Assembly: GCA_030446715.1 (NCBI GenBank)
Contig: JAUJMU010000002.1
Location: forward strand, 401,854-465,853
Direction: 5' to 3'
Origin: Cytophagales bacterium
GTDB lineage: Bacteria > Bacteroidota > Bacteroidia > Cytophagales > 172606-1
DNA: 64,000 nt
The position numbers were made by a program, and so were the translations under genes. The notes beneath the pieces were generated by a model, which made no database searches, was not told the origin of the DNA, and saw only the letters and a list, made by a program, of their open reading frames with translations. Shown piece after piece: positions 63,005-64,000 of the stretch; position 1 is the stretch's first letter, and the number at the start of each line of letters is the position of its first letter.

Positions 63005-63537
63005 AACATCAGGAGGTTAATAAATAGATAAAAAAGATTCGCTTCCCGGAACCCGGTTGCAAAATTTCCGGAACCACTATTTACCGGTAAAGCCTGATTC
63101 CATACACAGGTTCGCGTTACAGTACTTTATGGTAAACCAGAACCCAGGTAACCCGGATTTTCCTATCTTTTATACCGATCGGGGCGGCGGCAGTGCCAGA
63201 ACTTTGCGGCCTGCAATGCGGGCATATGAATCGGGAACCTTATCATTCCGGCTACGGAGATACAGTATTTATAGCCAGTAAATAAGTTTGCCGTTCCTGC
63301 GGCCAGCTACTGCCCGCCCTGCCTCAGAACAAGAATTTGCACTTAGCCAGCACCCTAAAGCAGAGGTAATGGCCGGCGCTTCAGCCTTGGGATGAAAACA
63401 TTTTTTTAAATATCAGGCCATTTTTCATCTATTTAAGGGTTTCCCAAAAACTGCTGCAACTAATACCCATCGATCTTCGTACGTTTTTCCATCAAACAGA
63501 TGGGAAGCATATGATATTTTTGCAGGAATTTACGGGT
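63005..63537. other. Intergenic region, possible -7 box only
   Basis: No gene is recognised. TATTTTTG at 63515-63522 is an exact TAnnTTTG box 15 bp before the ATG at 63538; no TTG lies at the right distance. Confidence 0.4.
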
Positions 63538-63762
63538 ATGCCCACTCATGAACAGGTGAAGTTTGTACGGCAGCAGGGACGGTATCTTATGCATCGCCTC
63601 GGACAAAGCTGTTTTTGTACGCTTTACGCAGTGGGCAACTTCTTTGTGGAGCTTCGGTATGACTCAACAAGCTATAACATGGTCGGCATTGTCTGCATTG
63701 GTAATCCGGGAAAACTAGACTCTTATCTGAGCACAATTTCTATCAACGAATTATTCAGATAG
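63538..63762 (+). CDS. Small protein of unknown function
   Basis: 74 residues from the ATG at 63538 (MPTHEQVKFVRQQGRYL). An ATG at 63511 would add nine residues, but the -7 box at 63515-63522 overlaps it, so the later start is preferred. Sequence features: QGRYLMHRLGQSCFCTLYAVGNFFVELRYDSTS, which looks like a small alpha/beta fold. I do not recognise the family. It has its own terminator. Confidence 0.6.
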   Translation: MPTHEQVKFVRQQGRYLMHRLGQSCFCTLYAVGNFFVELRYDSTSYNMVGIVCIGNPGKLDSYLSTISINELFR

Positions 63763-63796
63763 GCCTCAGATTACTGTCGCCTTCACAGACATCGGT

Positions 63797-63834
63797 ACAC
63801 ATCTCATTACCTGATAATGGGATGTGTTTTTTTT
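63797..63834 (+). terminator. Terminator of the small gene
   Basis: Arms 63797-63809 and 63815-63827 pair with one G-U pair, followed by a run of T. Confidence 0.8.
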
Positions 63835-63876
63835 GCCTTTTCTTTACCTTTGCAGGGATTTTTTAACTTCAGCCAA

Positions 63877-64000
63877 ATGATCCGGATAATTACCTTCTGC
63901 CTGCTCCCCGTTTTACTGCTTACCATGGGTGCCGCCTTGCCGCCCAAAGACGACCGTTACTATGAAATGCGAATCTACTATGCAGCTCCCGGTAAGCTGG
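63877..64000 (+). CDS. NIPSNAP-family protein, 5' end only
   Basis: The frame is open from the ATG at 63877 to the window edge (41 codons). A signal peptide (MIRIITFCLLPVLLLTMGAA) precedes KDDRYYEMRIYYAAPGKL, which matches the opening of NIPSNAP domains (YE.R.Y....GKLD). A TACCTTTG box lies at 63845-63852. NIPSNAP domains are small ferredoxin-like folds of uncertain role, found in secreted form in many Bacteroidota. Confidence 0.78.
   Translation, partial: MIRIITFCLLPVLLLTMGAALPPKDDRYYEMRIYYAAPGKL

Overview
The window is chromosomal DNA of a Bacteroidota bacterium, most likely of the order Cytophagales. Reasons: five SusC/SusD outer-membrane uptake pairs, a type IX secretion (T9SS) C-terminal sorting domain, lipoproteins with the Bacteroidota look (Cys followed by Lys/Asp/Glu), a Rho factor with a long Asn/Arg/Pro-rich insertion, and promoters of the Bacteroidota type (TTTG, 19-23 bp, TAnnTTTG). 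The genus cannot be told from the sequence alone. There is one tRNA (Glu-UUC) and no rRNA or CRISPR array.

Layout. 1-25.4 kb: nutrient uptake at the cell surface, almost all on the minus strand. Three susC-susD units lie in tandem (susC 12315-15536, 6240-9425 and 870-4057). Each has its own promoter, and the last susC is broken by a frameshift near its N-terminus. A fourth unit (25416 down to 17083) joins susC, susD, two lipoproteins and a secreted M43 metalloprotease. 25.6-35.5 kb: metabolic and housekeeping genes, namely an RNA methyltransferase, a histone-like basic protein, Dps, three kynurenine-pathway genes (haaO, kynU, kmo), an MgtC-like protein, an OpuCA/ProV-like ABC ATPase, a LuxC-type acyl-CoA reductase, a 2[4Fe-4S] ferredoxin and tRNA-Glu. 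35.6-37.2 kb: a mobile-DNA patch downstream of the tRNA, holding a clean 103-bp MITE with 8-bp target duplications and a decayed 1.4-kb insertion sequence. 37.4-44.4 kb: small unknown proteins and a fifth susC-susD-lipoprotein unit. 44.7-52.2 kb: an Ldh2-family dehydrogenase, a radical SAM protein, a cupin, a Glu/Leu/Phe/Val dehydrogenase, an MscS channel and rho. 52.2-56.6 kb: an AT-richer cassette of unknown lipoprotein and membrane-protein genes, framed on the left by intact rho and on the right by a diverged remnant of a second rho 3' end joined to the tail of an Smr-domain gene. 56.7-64 kb: an ASKHA-fold membrane-anchored protein, EcsC, an erythromycin-esterase-like protein, a zinc-ribbon coiled-coil protein, an SBF-type transporter, small proteins, and the start of a NIPSNAP-family gene.

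The most unusual parts are the rho-framed cassette (with a possible effector/immunity arrangement), the MITE, the repeat-mediated frameshift in susC, and a promoter-plus-terminator unit of about 290 nt that runs divergently from that susC. No sigma/anti-sigma pair or hybrid two-component regulator lies next to any SusCD unit, and no glycoside hydrolases are present, so the substrates of these systems remain open.
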